The position numbers were made by a program, and so were the translations under genes. Of a stretch of DNA of 64,000 bases, positions 18,314 through 27,348 are shown piece after piece. The notes beneath the pieces are model-generated. The model saw only the letters and a program-made list of their open reading frames with translations. It made no database searches and had not been told where the DNA came from. Source of the stretch: SZUA-100 sp965248135 (GTDB taxonomy: Bacteria; Pseudomonadota; Alphaproteobacteria; Rhizobiales; Rhizobiaceae); NCBI GenBank assembly GCA_965248135.1, contig CBDFIN010000010.1:1-64000 (forward strand), in the 5' to 3' direction. The stretch's first letter is position 1. Each line of letters opens with the position of its first letter.

Positions 18314-19132
18314 ATGGTTGCCATAAAAAAGAAACATATCGACAGCAACGGCATGCGGTTTTTTTATCGTGAGATGGGATCACCGGATGCGCCGATATTG
18401 GTCCTGTTTCATGGCGGTGGGCTGACCGGTGCTGTCAACTGGTCCAAACATTATGAGCCGCTTGCCCGACACTTCCACGTTATTTCACCCGATCATCGTG
18501 GCCATGGCAACACTAACAATCCTGATGGAAAGTTCATCTCCTATGGTCAACTGGCATGGGACATGATCGGGTTTTTCGAAGCGCTTGGGCTTGATAAACA
18601 AAAAACCACCCAAAAACCCATTGTCATGGGCCATTCATCTGGTGCGATGATTGCCCTGCACATGTCGGTGTTTAGCCCAAAACTGTTTGCCCGGCAGGTG
18701 TTGATTGGCATACACCCGTTTTTAGGGATGTCGGAAAGCTACAAACGCGGCATCGAAAAATACTATGGCACGCCGGATTATCACCACCCGCCGACAAAAT
18801 GGGCATTTATTGCCAAATACCCCTTCGATGCACTGTCGCTTTGGTGGGCGCATAAACAAACCAACTGGTACGCCCTGATGTGTCAGGCCTGGCCGATGTG
18901 GATCAAACCGCTGGAACTTGATAAAAGCGACTACAAGAAAATCGTTTGCCCCACCCTTGTCATCACCGGCAGCGAAGATGATTTTGGTACCAGGGAAGAA
19001 AGCGAGGAGCTGGCCAAGCGCATCAAAGGCGCTCAGTTTATTGCGCTAGAGGGCGAGAACCACATGTTTGTGGTCAACAAGCCAGGATTGTTACGCAAAA
19101 ATGTTCTACCGTTTCTCAAAAACATCCAGTAA
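18314..19132 (+). CDS. Alpha/beta-hydrolase fold protein
   Basis: 272 residues from ATG 18314 (a longer frame opens inside the previous gene). The fold is clear: LFHGGG oxyanion segment, SPDHRGHGN, nucleophile elbow GHSSG (VMGHSSGAMIA), an acid residue near TGSEDDFG, and the final His in EGENHMFV. The triad Ser-Asp-His is therefore complete. The substrate is not evident; esterase, lactonase or C-C hydrolase are possible. The next gene, a LuxR-type regulator, starts 11 bp downstream, so the two are probably one operon. An enzyme acting on acyl-homoserine lactone is a tempting but unproven idea. Confidence 0.85.
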   Translation: MVAIKKKHIDSNGMRFFYREMGSPDAPILVLFHGGGLTGAVNWSKHYEPLARHFHVISPDHRGHGNTNNPDGKFISYGQLAWDMIGFFEALGLDKQKTTQKPIVMGHSSGAMIALHMSVFSPKLFARQVLIGIHPFLGMSESYKRGIEKYYGTPDYHHPPTKWAFIAKYPFDALSLWWAHKQTNWYALMCQAWPMWIKPLELDKSDYKKIVCPTLVITGSEDDFGTREESEELAKRIKGAQFIALEGENHMFVVNKPGLLRKNVLPFLKNIQ

Positions 19133-19143
19133 CATCCGTGCTT

Positions 19144-19893
19144 ATGGACAGAATTAACGCATTCACACAATCTGCGGCCAAAGCAAAATCGGAAAAAGCA
19201 ATAAAAACACTGTTTTCTGCCACGATCAAGGACATCGGGTACCACGGATTTGATGCGTTCTCTGTGCAAACAGGGACTATAAACAACGCGGATCAAAATT
19301 GTAATTTCTACCTCTGCGACTATGATCTGGGGTTTATCACATCGTATATTATCGATGGCTGGTTGCAGATGGACTCGTCTATGACAAAGCTTGCCAATAC
19401 CAGCCAACCTTTTGATTATATTGAACTTCTCCGCTCCTGTCCGCCCAATGCCTCTATCAAATGGCAGGGTACAATGATGAAACTGCAAAATGTTCATCAG
19501 GCCTGGCTGGTGCCGCTCAACATTGTTGGCGCCGCACGAGGGGTAACCTGTTATATGCGGGGTAAAGGGCCAGGTGTCAGACAGCGATTTGTCGATTCGA
19601 AACACGAAATACACCTTTTGGCCGGTGAATTGATGGCCAGACTTGAAGACCTTAATTCAGCAGAACCGGATATTTCCTTTGAGAATAACAGCCCAGTTGA
19701 TTTGAGTGCCCGGGAAATTGATTGTCTGCACTGGGTAGCCAGAGGCAAATCAAATTCGGAAATTGGCTCAATCTTTGAGATTTCTGAAAACACGGTGCGA
19801 TTTCACCTCAGAAATGCATTTGTGAAACTCAATGTGAATACCCGTTCCAAAGCGGTGATTGTAGCAGCACGCAGAGGGTTGATCGGACTGTGA
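19144..19893 (+). CDS. LuxR-family regulator with autoinducer-type domain
   Basis: 249 residues from ATG 19144 (GTG 19138 is an alternative). The N-terminal 165 residues have the layout of an autoinducer-binding domain (TSYIIDGWLQMD, then QPFDYIELL). Key acyl-homoserine lactone contacts are not all kept: the residue after the conserved Asp is Ser rather than Pro, and the later Trp is Tyr. The C-terminal 65 residues form a GerE-type helix-turn-helix (LSAREIDCLHWVARGKSN, then ENTVRFHLRNAF). No luxI-type synthase is in the window, so this is an apparent 'solo'. It lies between the hydrolase and a small membrane gene that overlaps its stop. Confidence 0.85.
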   Translation: MDRINAFTQSAAKAKSEKAIKTLFSATIKDIGYHGFDAFSVQTGTINNADQNCNFYLCDYDLGFITSYIIDGWLQMDSSMTKLANTSQPFDYIELLRSCPPNASIKWQGTMMKLQNVHQAWLVPLNIVGAARGVTCYMRGKGPGVRQRFVDSKHEIHLLAGELMARLEDLNSAEPDISFENNSPVDLSAREIDCLHWVARGKSNSEIGSIFEISENTVRFHLRNAFVKLNVNTRSKAVIVAARRGLIGL

Positions 19894-20204
19894 ATGGTTC
19901 CAAACCATTGACAGTAATAGCGCTCATTTTGGGTGTTGCGACAGTGTATCTGAATTGGTACTGGCCTTGGGGTTTGTTGCTGTTTTGGTGGGTATACTGC
20001 TCCATGAAATCTGGCCAAACATTTTTCGTTGAAGATATTGATCGCGACCACAACCCGGCACTGTTTTGGATTATCTTGGTGATCTGGGCAGTCTGCGGCA
20101 TTGCCGTGATTTTATATGACATACTTCCAGAGCAATTTGATTGGCTTTGCAAAAGCAACTGTGTCCAAGTTAGCGCGCAATCGACTATGGCTCTCGAAGC
20201 CTGA
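19890..20204 (+). CDS. Small inner-membrane protein of unknown function
   Basis: 104 residues beginning GTG at 19890, overlapping the regulator stop (GTGA). Three hydrophobic stretches are visible (about 6-20, 24-36 and 57-78: ALILGVATVYLNWYW, LLLFWWVYC, LFWIILVIWAVCGIAVIL). I recognise no family. The overlap and the steady hydrophobic pattern support translation coupled to the regulator. Confidence 0.55.
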   Translation: MNGSKPLTVIALILGVATVYLNWYWPWGLLLFWWVYCSMKSGQTFFVEDIDRDHNPALFWIILVIWAVCGIAVILYDILPEQFDWLCKSNCVQVSAQSTMALEA

Positions 20205-20227
20205 CGATATTCATTGTCACCGGTTGT

Positions 20228-21388
20228 TTGGGCTTTGAGCGCCGATTGAGCAACAGCGCTGGGGTGCAACTTCAGATGTCAGCTTTTATAAAATTGTTTT
20301 TTGCCTCACTGCCCGGCGACTGGGATGGCGGCAAAGCTGCAAATATCACCAACGATGTGATGACGGCCAACCCTGATCTGGTCGCCATTTTCGCCGCCAA
20401 TGACGGAATAATGACGCTGGAAAGCTTCGTCTACCTGGCTCCCGAGATCGCCTCGGGTCTGGGCGGCTGGCAAAATCGTGATATCGCCGGCTGGTTTGCA
20501 GATTTCACCGATATAATCATGCGCCGCATCGGTGATCGCATGTTTTCCGTTGCGCCGATTAACGAGCCGTGGTGTGTCGGCTGGCTGTCGCATTTCTTGG
20601 GAATACATGCGCCCGGATTGCGCGACATTCGCGCGACGGCGCGCGCCATGCATCATGTGTTACTGGCGCATGGACGCGCGATAGAGACCATGCGCAGTTT
20701 GGGCATCGACAATCTTGGCGCGATATTCAATTTGGAATGGGCAACTCCCGTTGATGACACCAAGGCCGCAATCGATGCAGCTGCCCTTTATGACGGCTAT
20801 TTCAACCGCTTCTTTCTTGGCGGCGTGTTCAAGGGTGCGTATCCTGAAAATGTTATGCAGGGGCTCGGGCCCCATATGCCAGCCGGTTGGCAGGATGATT
20901 TCGACACCATCATGGCGCCGGTCGACTGGTGCGGATTGAACTATTATACGCGCAAGATTATTTCGCCCGACGATGGCCCATGGCCAGGACATCATGAGGT
21001 TGCAGGTCCGTTGCCAAAAACCCAGATGGACTGGGAAATCTATCCCCAGGGCCTCCATGATTTCCTGCTTCGTACTACGAGGGAATACACCGCAGACCTG
21101 CCGCTTTACATCACCGAAAACGGCATGGCCAACACCGATGCGATAGACAATGGCGCTATCAATGACCACGCCCGAATTGATTACTTGAACCAGCATTTTG
21201 CAGCCTCGCAAGATGCCCTGAAAGCCGGAGTGCCGTTAAAGGGATATTTCATCTGGTCACTGCTTGACAATTACGAATGGTCGTTCGGTTATCAAAAGCA
21301 TTTTGGACTGCTGCATGTCGATTTTGAAACCATGCACCGCACCCCAAAGGCCTCCTATCAGGCATTAAAATCAGCCCTTTCGCGTTAG
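20228..21388 (+). pseudogene. Chimeric remnant: sugar-binding protein piece joined to truncated GH1 beta-glucosidase
   Basis: The frame joins two unrelated pieces. About residues 24-68 (LPGDWDGGKAANI, then TANPDLVAIFAANDG) match the C-terminal half of RbsB-like periplasmic sugar-binding proteins. From about residue 72 (PEIASGLGGWQNRDIAGW) the protein is a family GH1 glycosidase lacking its first 110-120 residues. The GH1 acid/base (INEPW) and nucleophile (YITENGM) motifs are intact, as is the C-terminal SLLDNYEWSFGY segment. Without the first barrel strands it is unlikely to fold. The best explanation is a deletion that fused a sugar ABC transporter gene to a nearby glucosidase gene. The transporter's ATPase and permease are not nearby. 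Confidence 0.75.
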
Positions 21389-21617
21389 AATGGCGTACTT
21401 TCAACAGGGAAAACTCGAGGGTCAATCCTCGTCTGTCTTCCAATTTGGCGCCGGTCAGTTGGAGCCGCCTTTCGGGCTTTACAGTATTGCTTTGCACACA
21501 ACAGCAATTCTGGAATGAGACAGATTTACGGATTAAAATGAATATTGGAGTGTGAAACATTTCAGCGAAGTTATCGCGAATTCACCTTATGTAAAGTTGA
21601 TCGAATTTGTTCAAAAT

Positions 21618-22547
21618 TCATTCAGAATCACCTCTGCCACAACTTATATATGTGCGATAAAATACTGTCTTTCTTGCCGCGTCCAGATCACCACGGGCAA
21701 GCAATTGGAGTATGGTCTTTAGTTTACGCACGGGGCTGTATTGCGCGTAAAGTTTATTTGCCGGATCGGCTTGTGGATAGGGATTTGGCGACCAATATTG
21801 CAGCATTTCCTCCGTCACCGTTCTGATATCAGGCGCCTCCAGACCATAGTGTTTTGCGCGGGTGTAAAAATAGTATCGCTCATTGTGGCCGACAAAAATT
21901 AGAAACAATTTGTAATATGCAAGAATATCATTTATCGCCGGATCGTAGTCGTAGCATGCAGCAAGATCAAAAAGGGTTTTGAAGGCTTTTCTCAAAGCTA
22001 ACTGACGAGGATCAAAAATATTCTCCAATTTGTTTCCCAGATTTGTGCCCGGAATTGAGAGGTAATAAAATTCAGGATCCAGTTTTTTTTCCTCTTCAAT
22101 GATCGGAATTAACATCGCATGGGCCTGACAACGCCTGAACCCGTATGAATGGGCAGGGATAATTTTATTGAAGAAAATATTTGTTACAATTTTGTCTGAC
22201 AGCGCTTCGGACAATTCAGGATAGAGGCCGATAAAGCCGGTTATTTCCAGTTTTAAAAGCGCCACACACCGGCCCTTTGTTTGAAGCGCCAAATATTGCA
22301 TTTTTTGCGTGGACGATAATCCCTCCTCAAATTGCCGGTTACTATAGGCAAACCACGGACTTTGCGGCGATAGCCACTTGCCGCGTTCCTCCATAACCAC
22401 TTCTTTAAATGCACGGACCTTACCGACAAATTGATTAGCAATCGCTAGCTCTGCTGCTGGCGAAAATGAGGGGAAACCCACGGTAAACGTGGCTATCAAT
22501 TGCAGAAATATGGCAAAATTCCGCGTGGAAAATAGGCGACAGACCAT
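21618..22547 (-). CDS. Exported protein of unknown function
   Basis: 309 residues. A signal peptide is visible (basic start, hydrophobic 10-27, cleavage near SPAAEL). The mature part is largely helical, with several Cys and aromatic residues, and no family that I recognise. The base composition is noticeably more AT-rich than in the flanking housekeeping genes, and there is no operon partner, both consistent with acquired DNA. A GAGGA ribosome site precedes the ATG. Periplasmic location is likely. Confidence 0.6.
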   Translation of the reverse strand: MVCRLFSTRNFAIFLQLIATFTVGFPSFSPAAELAIANQFVGKVRAFKEVVMEERGKWLSPQSPWFAYSNRQFEEGLSSTQKMQYLALQTKGRCVALLKLEITGFIGLYPELSEALSDKIVTNIFFNKIIPAHSYGFRRCQAHAMLIPIIEEEKKLDPEFYYLSIPGTNLGNKLENIFDPRQLALRKAFKTLFDLAACYDYDPAINDILAYYKLFLIFVGHNERYYFYTRAKHYGLEAPDIRTVTEEMLQYWSPNPYPQADPANKLYAQYSPVRKLKTILQLLARGDLDAARKTVFYRTYISCGRGDSE

Positions 22548-22655
22548 GATGATTTATCCTCATACTTCCTGAAGCGGATATTCTTCAATTCAGATGAGCA
22601 CAACTCTGGAAAGAAAATATGTCAAAATTAGAGGAAAAATCCCAGATTAGTCAGT

Positions 22656-22916
22656 GTGAAAACATCCGTCGGATTTATCAGGAGCATGAAAGAAAAATCA
22701 GTCGAAAAAATGATAAACTGGCAAGAGGCAACTTCGCGAAAACTATCGTCGACCAGCGATGTTCAAAGAGCATTGCTGACAGGAGCGCAAAACGCTCTTA
22801 TACGTCAAAAACAAAGACTGGAGGCGAAAATCAGAGCCATGAATAACGATCACGATGATCTGCGAAACGATTACAATTTCAGAAGATGTGCCGCGCTGAC
22901 GGGAAGTATCGGATAA
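22656..22916 (+). CDS. Possible small coiled-coil protein
   Basis: Two overlapping frames compete here. The frame at 22656-22916 gives an 86-residue charged, helical product (QNALIRQKQRLEAKIRAM) that looks coding but has a weak start. The frame at 22619-22846 has a better ribosome site (GGAAAG before ATG) but a low-complexity product. A frameshift between them, making one decayed gene, is possible. No family recognised. Confidence 0.3.
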   Translation: MKTSVGFIRSMKEKSVEKMINWQEATSRKLSSTSDVQRALLTGAQNALIRQKQRLEAKIRAMNNDHDDLRNDYNFRRCAALTGSIG

Positions 22917-22940
22917 TCGCACCGTGAAAGCCATTTGACT

Positions 22941-22993
22941 GCAGCGGAGCAAACTAACAAAATACGTGCAAATCGCTTCAAGCGATTGCCGTG
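22941..22993. mobile_element. Right-end fragment of the MITE-like element, copy C
   Basis: 53 bp from GCAGCGGAGC to GATTGCCGTG match the right end of the two full copies, with one T missing from the CTTTCAAG stem. The left three quarters of the element are absent. It lies downstream of yidD. Confidence 0.8.
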
Positions 22994-23119
22994 CAGGCTG
23001 GAATAATCGTTTCCTGCTTCAGATACTCGGAGCGTCGTGTTGATGCGATTCCCCTAAGCGCAGCCAATGCCGGTATCAGTGGTTTTGTGGCCCGGGCAGG
23101 TGAGATTAGAGCCAGGATA

Positions 23120-23389
23120 TCAATCCGGTACGCGGTCGATACCGCGGGTGCCATAAGGCCCGCACCGGCTAACCCTTTTGGCCGCCAACCACCCTCCCCG
23201 CAAAAGGCCATGGCGAGCTATCGCTTCATAGCCGTATTCAGAACAAGTAGGCAGATGGCGGCAGGAATGGCCAATAAACCCGGACAAGGTCAATTGATAA
23301 AGACGTATCAGCGAGGTTCCCATCACCCGACCAGGCGTCTTGCGCCACGGGCCATCAAAGTTCCTGCTGTGCAACTTGCTATCGGCCAC
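23120..23389 (-). CDS. yidD: Membrane protein insertion efficiency factor YidD
   Basis: 89 residues from GTG 23389; the frame opens further upstream inside the preceding gene. YidD is a small inner-membrane-associated protein thought to assist YidC. The signature is clear: RLYQLTLSGFIG, then the Cys-rich CRHLPTCSEYGYEA, then RCGPYGTRGIDRVP. The gene follows the IscU-like scaffold closely, an arrangement common in Hyphomicrobiales. ATG at the MGTSLIRLYQ methionine is an alternative shorter start. Confidence 0.9.
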   Translation of the reverse strand: MADSKLHSRNFDGPWRKTPGRVMGTSLIRLYQLTLSGFIGHSCRHLPTCSEYGYEAIARHGLLRGGWLAAKRVSRCGPYGTRGIDRVPD

Positions 23390-23393
23390 AATT

Positions 23394-23843
23394 TCACACT
23401 TTTTCCAATGTGCTTTGTTTGGCGGCGATCTGATCAAGCGCATCGACAATGGCATCGAACACCAATAGCGTCGATGCGTGTCGGGCCTTATGGTTTCTAA
23501 CCGGCTCAAGGTATTTCAATGCATCGAAACGGCCCTTCGGTGGTTGCCCGTTTTGTTTAAGCATATTTCGCATCTCATCACGAACCTGGCGTAATTCGCC
23601 CTCCCCGCTTCCGATGATTTTTGACGCGACAATCGATGAGGCCGCCTGACCCAGCGCGCAAGCTTTTACTTCATGGGCATAGTCCGCCACCTTGTGATCC
23701 TGCATCTTAAGGTCAACCACCACGGTCGAACCGCATAATTTCGAATGGGCCTTGGCGCTGGCATCAGCGCTCTCCAACCGACCTATCCGGCTGATATTAC
23801 CGGCAAATTTGAGTATTTTTGCATTATAGACATCGTCGATCAT
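23394..23843 (-). CDS. IscU/NifU-N-like iron-sulfur cluster scaffold
   Basis: 149 residues from ATG 23843 (MIDDVYNAKIL). The IscU-type fold is recognisable with Cys in SKLCGSTV, in EVKACALGQAA, and a final conserved position replaced by His (NHKARHAS). The third Cys of canonical IscU is therefore lacking, as in the SufU-like proteins found beside yidD in alphaproteobacteria. It may hold or transfer iron-sulfur clusters. A TTG at 23861 would add six residues. It is divergent from folE and shares its upstream region. Confidence 0.85.
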   Translation of the reverse strand: MIDDVYNAKILKFAGNISRIGRLESADASAKAHSKLCGSTVVVDLKMQDHKVADYAHEVKACALGQAASSIVASKIIGSGEGELRQVRDEMRNMLKQNGQPPKGRFDALKYLEPVRNHKARHASTLLVFDAIVDALDQIAAKQSTLEKV

Positions 23844-23887
23844 AAAACTATCATAACTCAATTTTTAGCTATTTGGTCTCAAATAAT

Positions 23888-23915
23888 TTGGAAACCATTC
23901 CAATTTGCATATATA
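23888..23915 (+). promoter_or_regulatory. Candidate promoter for folE
   Basis: TTGGAA and TATATA separated by 16 bp, about 74 bp before the folE ATG, just ahead of the two leader hairpins. Confidence 0.4.
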
Positions 23916-23923
23916 TAGTGTGA

Positions 23924-23961
23924 GCCCCGCTTCAATGGGGAGGCCGCAAATGCGGCTTTTT
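23924..23961 (+). promoter_or_regulatory. folE leader hairpins, terminator-like
   Basis: Two small stems precede folE: GCCCC/GGGG (23924-23940) and GCCGC/GCGGC followed by five T (23943-23961). The second has the form of an intrinsic terminator, 27 bases before the folE start. It could be an attenuator. By eye it does not match any riboswitch class I know. Confidence 0.4.
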
Positions 23962-23988
23962 GCATGATAACCTAAAAGAGGCTGTGAA

Positions 23989-24636
23989 ATGGACGCCATT
24001 GTCACAAAAATTGAACCGGGAACCACCCGGGAAACCCTCTCCGCGCTTAAATCCGCACCGGCTGGGAAACCGAGCCGCGCTGAAGCGGAAGCGGCGGTCA
24101 ACACCCTGTTGCGCTGGATCGGTGACGATCCACAGCGTGAAGGTTTGATCAATACACCAGCTCGGATGGTCAAGGCCTGGGAAGAATTGTTCTCCGGCTA
24201 TGACAAATCAGCAAGTGAAATGCTGGGGCGAACCTTTGACGAAGTCGCTGGGTACGATGATATCGTGCTGGTTCGTGATATCCCTTTCCACACCCATTGT
24301 GAGCACCACGTGGTGCCGGTGATAGGCAAGGCGCATGTGGCCTATCTGCCCGGTGGTTCGGTTCTGGGCCTTTCGAAGATTGCCCGGGTGGTGGATATTT
24401 TTGCCCGAAGGCTGCAAACCCAGGAAGCAATGACGGCCCAGATAGCTGGAGCAATTCAGCAAAACCTGAATCCCAAGGGTGTTGCCGTGATGATAGAGGC
24501 TGAGCATCTTTGTATGTCGATGCGGGGCATTGAAAAGCAGGGATCAAGCACCTTGACCACCACATTTACCGGTGTTTTCAAGGATAATCCGGAACAACAG
24601 GCCCGGTTCCTTACCATGTTGCGCGTCGACGACTAG
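23989..24636 (+). CDS. folE: GTP cyclohydrolase I
   Basis: 215 residues. FolE converts GTP to 7,8-dihydroneopterin triphosphate, the first step of folate synthesis. Zinc-site and substrate motifs are intact: [23 protein letters not shown] with its Cys and two His, [20 protein letters not shown], and the later Cys in [17 protein letters not shown]. The N-terminal 35 residues are variable, as usual. ATG 23989 has AGAGGC upstream. hisI follows 26 bp later on the same strand. Confidence 0.97.
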   Translation: MDAIVTKIEPGTTRETLSALKSAPAGKPSRAEAEAAVNTLLRWIGDDPQREGLINTPARMVKAWEELFSGYDKSASEMLGRTFDEVAGYDDIVLVRDIPFHTHCEHHVVPVIGKAHVAYLPGGSVLGLSKIARVVDIFARRLQTQEAMTAQIAGAIQQNLNPKGVAVMIEAEHLCMSMRGIEKQGSSTLTTTFTGVFKDNPEQQARFLTMLRVDD

Positions 24637-24662
24637 CACTTCAAGCTAAACTGGTGGAGACC

Positions 24663-25109
24663 ATGAGTTTTCAAACATTTGCCCGGCCGGGCAGCAAGTC
24701 CGAGCAGGAAACGGGCACGGTCTTCGCACCAAAATTTGATGCTAACGGGTTGATCACGGCGGTCGTTTGCGATGCTCAGACCGGCACCGCGTTGATGGTC
24801 GCATACATGAACGAGCTCTCTTTGGCGCGCACCGTTGAGACCGGCGAAGCCCATTACTGGAGCCGTTCTCGTAGCGAATTGTGGCACAAGGGCGCCACAT
24901 CAGGCAATGTTCAAAAAGTTATCGAAATAGCCACCGACTGCGATCAGGACGCGCTCTTGCTCAAGGTTGAAGTATCTGGCCACGGCGCCACCTGCCATAC
25001 GGGCCGGTATTCGTGCTTTTTCCGCAAGATCGTTATCAAGGATGGCAAACCGGTGCTGGAAAAAAGTGGCGCTGAGCGGCTGTTCGATCCGGCTGATGTT
25101 TATGGTTGA
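24663..25109 (+). CDS. hisI: Phosphoribosyl-AMP cyclohydrolase
   Basis: 148 residues from ATG 24663, preceded by GGTGGAG. HisI opens the purine ring of phosphoribosyl-AMP in histidine synthesis. Key features are [25 protein letters not shown] (substrate site), [11 protein letters not shown] with the Mg-binding Asp/Cys triad, and the zinc Cys residues in [12 protein letters not shown]. It is the monofunctional form without a HisE domain. The order IscU-like, yidD, folE, hisI is common in Hyphomicrobiales. Confidence 0.97.
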   Translation: MSFQTFARPGSKSEQETGTVFAPKFDANGLITAVVCDAQTGTALMVAYMNELSLARTVETGEAHYWSRSRSELWHKGATSGNVQKVIEIATDCDQDALLLKVEVSGHGATCHTGRYSCFFRKIVIKDGKPVLEKSGAERLFDPADVYG

Positions 25110-25337
25110 GCGGATTAAAACCAAGGGAACGTGGGATACCAGACGCAGTTGATCTCGCTTCACCAAAAAACCGAGCGTCATTGGCCGGCTTGACCGGCCT
25201 ACCTTGAGCCACAAATCCCAATTGTTCTGCTCAATGTCCGCCGATCAAGTCGGTGGATAACGATGGCGTAGGTTGATTTTTGTTGCTGTTGGTATGAGTG
25301 GTAAAATTGGCCGATGCCACACCTCACCTCATTGGCG

Positions 25338-27347
25338 TCATCTGGTTCGCCAGGCCTGGGTCCGCTTCAACAATCCTCTAGACAAGATCAGGTGCACAAT
25401 CCTGGCAAACGCATTGGTGTAGAAAATCATCATGCCCATCGCCGCAGCAGGCGCGACATCGCCGGCATCATCCATATTCAAGACAGCAATCGAGGCTAGC
25501 GCGGTACCGGTTGAATAGAGAAAAACTACGGCCGAAACCGTGGTCATGGCGTTGACAAACAGATAAATCGAAATATCGAGAATGGCCGGCAGGCAAACTG
25601 GTACGCTGACCCGCATAAACAGCTTGTAAAACGGTTGTTTGAGCGATGCCGACACCGATTCAAATTCATTGTCCATCTGCTTCAGTGCCGTCACTGCAGT
25701 GAGATGCGAAACCGTGTAAAAGTGAGTAACGGTACACAAGACCAGGATAGCCATGGTAGCATAGATGAAATGAAGCGGGTTTGCCGGATTGTTGAAAAAG
25801 AAGATATAGGCGAGACCCAGCACCATGCCGGGAATAGCCATGGGCAACATGGCGAGAAATTGAAACGCCGAACGCCCGGTTTTGAACCCTTGGGTCTTTT
25901 CCACCATATAGGCGCCGATAAACACCACCACGGTGCCGAAAAAGGCCGTCAACAAGGCAAGCTTTATTGAATTGCGATAAGCATCCCATCCGCCGCCATC
26001 CATCAGATCGAAGGCATAATTTTTCAGGCTGAGACTAAGATCATAGGGCCAGAACTTGATCAATGCTGCATATTGGCAGACCGCCAAAATTCCGGCGATG
26101 AAGATGGCAATCAGCGTGCAATAGGCAAAACACAGCCAGTCAAATCTGGCGTTCTTGATCGGTTCAAACACCACTGATCTGGCCGACAGCAAAGCCACCT
26201 GCTTGCGTTGCACCATGCGATCAACGCCAAACGCAAGCATCGCCGGTATCAGCAAAACCACCGAGACCACGGCGCCCATTTCAAAATTCTGCTGGCCGAT
26301 CACCTGCTTATAAATATCAACGGCCAACATGTTGAACTGCCCGCCGATAACCTTTGGCAACCCGAAATCGGTGATCACCAGATTAAATACTACAAATGAA
26401 GCCGATATCAGCCCATAGCGGGCACCGGGAATGGTAACTGTCCAAAATGTCCGCCAGCGGCTTGCGCGCAACGAAACCGCCGCCTCGTAAAGCCGCGCAT
26501 CTGATATCGCCAACGCCGTGGTGATGATCAACATGGCATGGGGGAAGGTGAAAAACACCGAACCCGCCACAATGCCATAGGGTCCATAGATGGATTCTCC
26601 CATCATCAACGCTTTTAACATTCCCTGATTGCCGAACAGATAAACAAGTGCAATTCCCGGCAGCAACGAGGGCACCAGTATCGGCGCCATGGCGATCAGC
26701 CGGAACACACCCTTAAACCGCATGCAGCTCCGGTTCAGCGAATAGGCAAATCCAAAGGCCAGCGACACGGTTATTATCGTGCTGATGATCGATATCAGCA
26801 GCGAATTCTGGATCGAGCGAACCAGCGCCGGAGTGGAGAAATAAATGGTAAAGTTGCCGAACCCGACATCTGGAACCGGTCTTAACACCACTCTTCGGAA
26901 TTTGTTTGAATCCAACTCGTTCCACTCGGTGCCGATCTGCCGTTCGGAACCGATCAGATAGACCGATTTCGCCGAGGTTCCACGAATTTTGTAGCGCACC
27001 GGGCTGCGAAAAGAAAACTCCGGAAAGAATTTGGTGACCGCTAACCTTCCGCCCGACCCGGCAGTCAACTCGTCCGTCTTATAGGCATCGTTTTTTTTGT
27101 TCAGTTCCTCGGCAGAAAGGATGGTTCCGTCAAACGTTCCGGCCTTGTCGCTGATTTGAAACTCAAACTGGGTCAGGTCGAAATAATAGGTCGAAAATGC
27201 CTTCGACAACATGGCATAGAGCGGCAGTGCCAAAGCGATAATGAGATAAAGCGCAATTATCGCGATAAAGCCGCGCATTAGCCAATCATCGGAGCCAAGC
27301 TTGGGCTTGACCCGTGAGGCCGGCATTGTGTCGATTGTGGTGCTCAT
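25338..27347 (-). CDS. AEP-type ABC transporter permease, two fused modules
   Basis: 669 residues from ATG 27347, one base after the ATPase stop. It is a fusion of two binding-protein-dependent permease halves with about 12 membrane helices, each half carrying an EAA-type loop (LYEAAVSLRASRWRTFWTVTIP; ESVSASLKQPFYKLFMRVSVP). A periplasmic insertion follows the first helix (about 50-170). This layout is usual for putative 2-aminoethylphosphonate importers of the iron/AEP class. Its partners are the ATPase and binding protein upstream and phnX/phnW further up, which make AEP the likely substrate. Confidence 0.88.
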   Translation of the reverse strand: MSTTIDTMPASRVKPKLGSDDWLMRGFIAIIALYLIIALALPLYAMLSKAFSTYYFDLTQFEFQISDKAGTFDGTILSAEELNKKNDAYKTDELTAGSGGRLAVTKFFPEFSFRSPVRYKIRGTSAKSVYLIGSERQIGTEWNELDSNKFRRVVLRPVPDVGFGNFTIYFSTPALVRSIQNSLLISIISTIITVSLAFGFAYSLNRSCMRFKGVFRLIAMAPILVPSLLPGIALVYLFGNQGMLKALMMGESIYGPYGIVAGSVFFTFPHAMLIITTALAISDARLYEAAVSLRASRWRTFWTVTIPGARYGLISASFVVFNLVITDFGLPKVIGGQFNMLAVDIYKQVIGQQNFEMGAVVSVVLLIPAMLAFGVDRMVQRKQVALLSARSVVFEPIKNARFDWLCFAYCTLIAIFIAGILAVCQYAALIKFWPYDLSLSLKNYAFDLMDGGGWDAYRNSIKLALLTAFFGTVVVFIGAYMVEKTQGFKTGRSAFQFLAMLPMAIPGMVLGLAYIFFFNNPANPLHFIYATMAILVLCTVTHFYTVSHLTAVTALKQMDNEFESVSASLKQPFYKLFMRVSVPVCLPAILDISIYLFVNAMTTVSAVVFLYSTGTALASIAVLNMDDAGDVAPAAAMGMMIFYTNAFARIVHLILSRGLLKRTQAWRTR

Positions 27348-27348
27348 C

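Noticed and set aside
23924..23961. A THF-II type riboswitch ahead of folE
   Set aside because: The leader is too short and does not show the motif of that class as I recall it; only a hairpin leader is claimed.
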